Below, in pieces: positions 63,293 to 64,000 of a stretch of DNA of 64,000 nt. The stretch comes from Nematostella vectensis (taxonomy: Eukaryota > Cnidaria > Anthozoa > Actiniaria > Edwardsiidae). The position numbers and the translations under genes were made by a program. Within the stretch, counting starts at the first letter, position 1. Every line of letters begins with the position of its first letter. The notes under the pieces were generated by a model. It made no database searches. It was not told where the DNA came from and worked only from the letters and a program-made list of their open reading frames with translations. The stretch is from positions 13,463,665 through 13,527,664 of the forward strand of contig NC_064048.1 in assembly GCF_932526225.1 (NCBI RefSeq), given 5' to 3'.

Positions 63293-64000
63293 TATTTGGG
63301 CGTCTTGGGTCCCTTGGGGACTCGCCATGCGCACGGGCGCATCTCTTTTATTGTGTACATGACATCAAATTAGCGAAGAAAAAAGACGCTGTTTTGGTAT
63401 CATGTGAAAAGCCTAAAATAAATAGAAATAAAGACGTAAGGGGGGAGAATATTGACATCTTCATATTAGAATATTGACAAAATCCGCAATTTTGTCTACG
63501 CTGACTAAGTAAAGCTGTATTTTACTTTAAAGGGGCAGCAGCATAGTACTGCGCATGTCTGGAGTCAGTGATTATTGTAGGCTTTTAAGTGTCAACAAAC
63601 AGTTGAACTTTTTAAAAGCTGTTAATACCTTATTAAATAATATGCAATATTATATTGGAAACTATGTTAATTGACAGTTTGTGGTCATTTTTTTGTTTTG
63701 TTTAAAGTCCCCACATGTACCAAAAGCTCATAAGTCAGTATTAGAATTTCACTGAAGTTCATTGTGTCAGAGCTCTAGAGCTATTGCAAATCTCTTAACC
63801 ATGACACTCCCCTTTTAAAGGAAAGTAAAAAAAATCAAAATTGTTGGTGGGGGTCTCTGTTGTGTTTGTTTTCTTTTTAGTTTTGTTCTATTATTATTAT
63901 TATTTTCTTTTTTAGAGGGGGAGGGGAATTCAGCTAAAAATAGCCAAGGGTCAATTCAAGCAACTAGTACAAAAGATGTTTTTTTGCAGTCCTTTATTCA
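63293..64000 (+). repeat. Partial repeat unit U33 (first 708 bp)
   Basis: Continues to the last base of the window, so the array extends beyond it. It carries aagcctaaaat near 63409, and position in the A/B alternation predicts B type. The diagnostic B-type sites lie past the window end. Confidence 0.93.

Larger units (their letters stand above)
1..64000 (+). repeat. Tandem array (macrosatellite) of a ~2 kb unit, 32 complete copies plus a partial one
   Basis: The same sequence returns about every 2,000 bases from the first base to the last, always on the same strand and with nothing between copies. Copy starts, at the word tatttggg, are 1, 2001, 4007, 6010, 7972, 9938, 11937, 13904, 15905, 17906, 19907, 21952, 23955, 25916, 27877, 29879, 31883, 33883, 35881, 37882, 39927, 41990, 43200, 45278, 47269, 49265, 51269, 53272, 55278, 57281, 59285, 61290 and 63293. 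Copies differ by scattered substitutions, homopolymer length changes and a few defined indels. The unit boundary is a convention, because neither array end is present. A eukaryotic satellite is inferred from unit size, AT-richness and the lack of genes. A tandemly repeated non-coding RNA locus is the main alternative. Confidence 0.97.

Noticed and set aside
1-64000. CRISPR array, prokaryotic operons or phage
   Set aside because: Repeats are 2 kb and contiguous, with no spacers; no ribosome binding sites before sensible genes and no coding density.
1-64000. LTR or LINE retrotransposon array
   Set aside because: No reverse transcriptase, integrase or gag-like translation in any frame, and no primer-binding or polypurine pair around a coding region.

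Overview
The whole window is one head-to-tail array of a repeat about 2 kb long. No unique sequence, no array edge and no convincing protein-coding gene were found. I placed the unit boundary, arbitrarily, at the word tatttgggcg that opens the window. This gives 32 complete copies (U1-U32; 31 of them about 1.96-2.08 kb and one, U22, cut to 1.21 kb) plus 708 bases of U33. All copies are on the same strand. The unit is AT-rich and full of homopolymers, (ATT)n and (AT)n runs. Possible splice signals, a degenerate tRNA-like block and the satellite organisation all point to a eukaryotic nuclear genome, probably an invertebrate animal. The species cannot be told from the sequence.

Unit layout, as offsets in a full-length copy: +35 to +50 a perfect GC-rich hairpin followed by a T-rich stretch; about +142 to +190 a segment with two length states differing by 37 bp; +233 to +527 a MITE-like block bounded by 11-bp inverted CTTTAAAGGGG arms; about +570 to +770 poly-T, (ATT)n and (AT)n; about +946 to +1071 a 125-bp fold-back with 16-bp arms; +1131 to +1174 an 8-bp inverted repeat; +1220 to +1590 AT-rich sequence with splice-like signals; about +1720 to +2000 a GC-richer core that contains a tRNA-like block with a B box on the minus strand, followed on that strand by a T run.

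Array layout: U1-U3 are long-form copies. U4-U7 are a mix of short and long copies with a local dimer period of about 3,966 bp. U8-U12 recur as U15-U16 (offset about 13,975) and as U19-U21 (offset 17,975); the two offsets differ by 4,000 bp, about two units. U13 and U14 are a near-identical adjacent pair. U20-U23 are a rearranged zone with 80-bp internal duplications, loss of a fold-back arm and an internal deletion of about 0.8 kb. U26-U33 are a clean alternating A/B dimer with a period of about 4,008 bp.

Open frames recur in every unit only because the unit recurs. The commonest 89-codon frame begins with TTG, has no ATG in most copies, and its recurrent differences are mostly amino-acid changing. 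The most biologically suggestive element is the tRNA-like block on the minus strand. The best-supported findings are the higher-order repeat structure and the rearrangement series.
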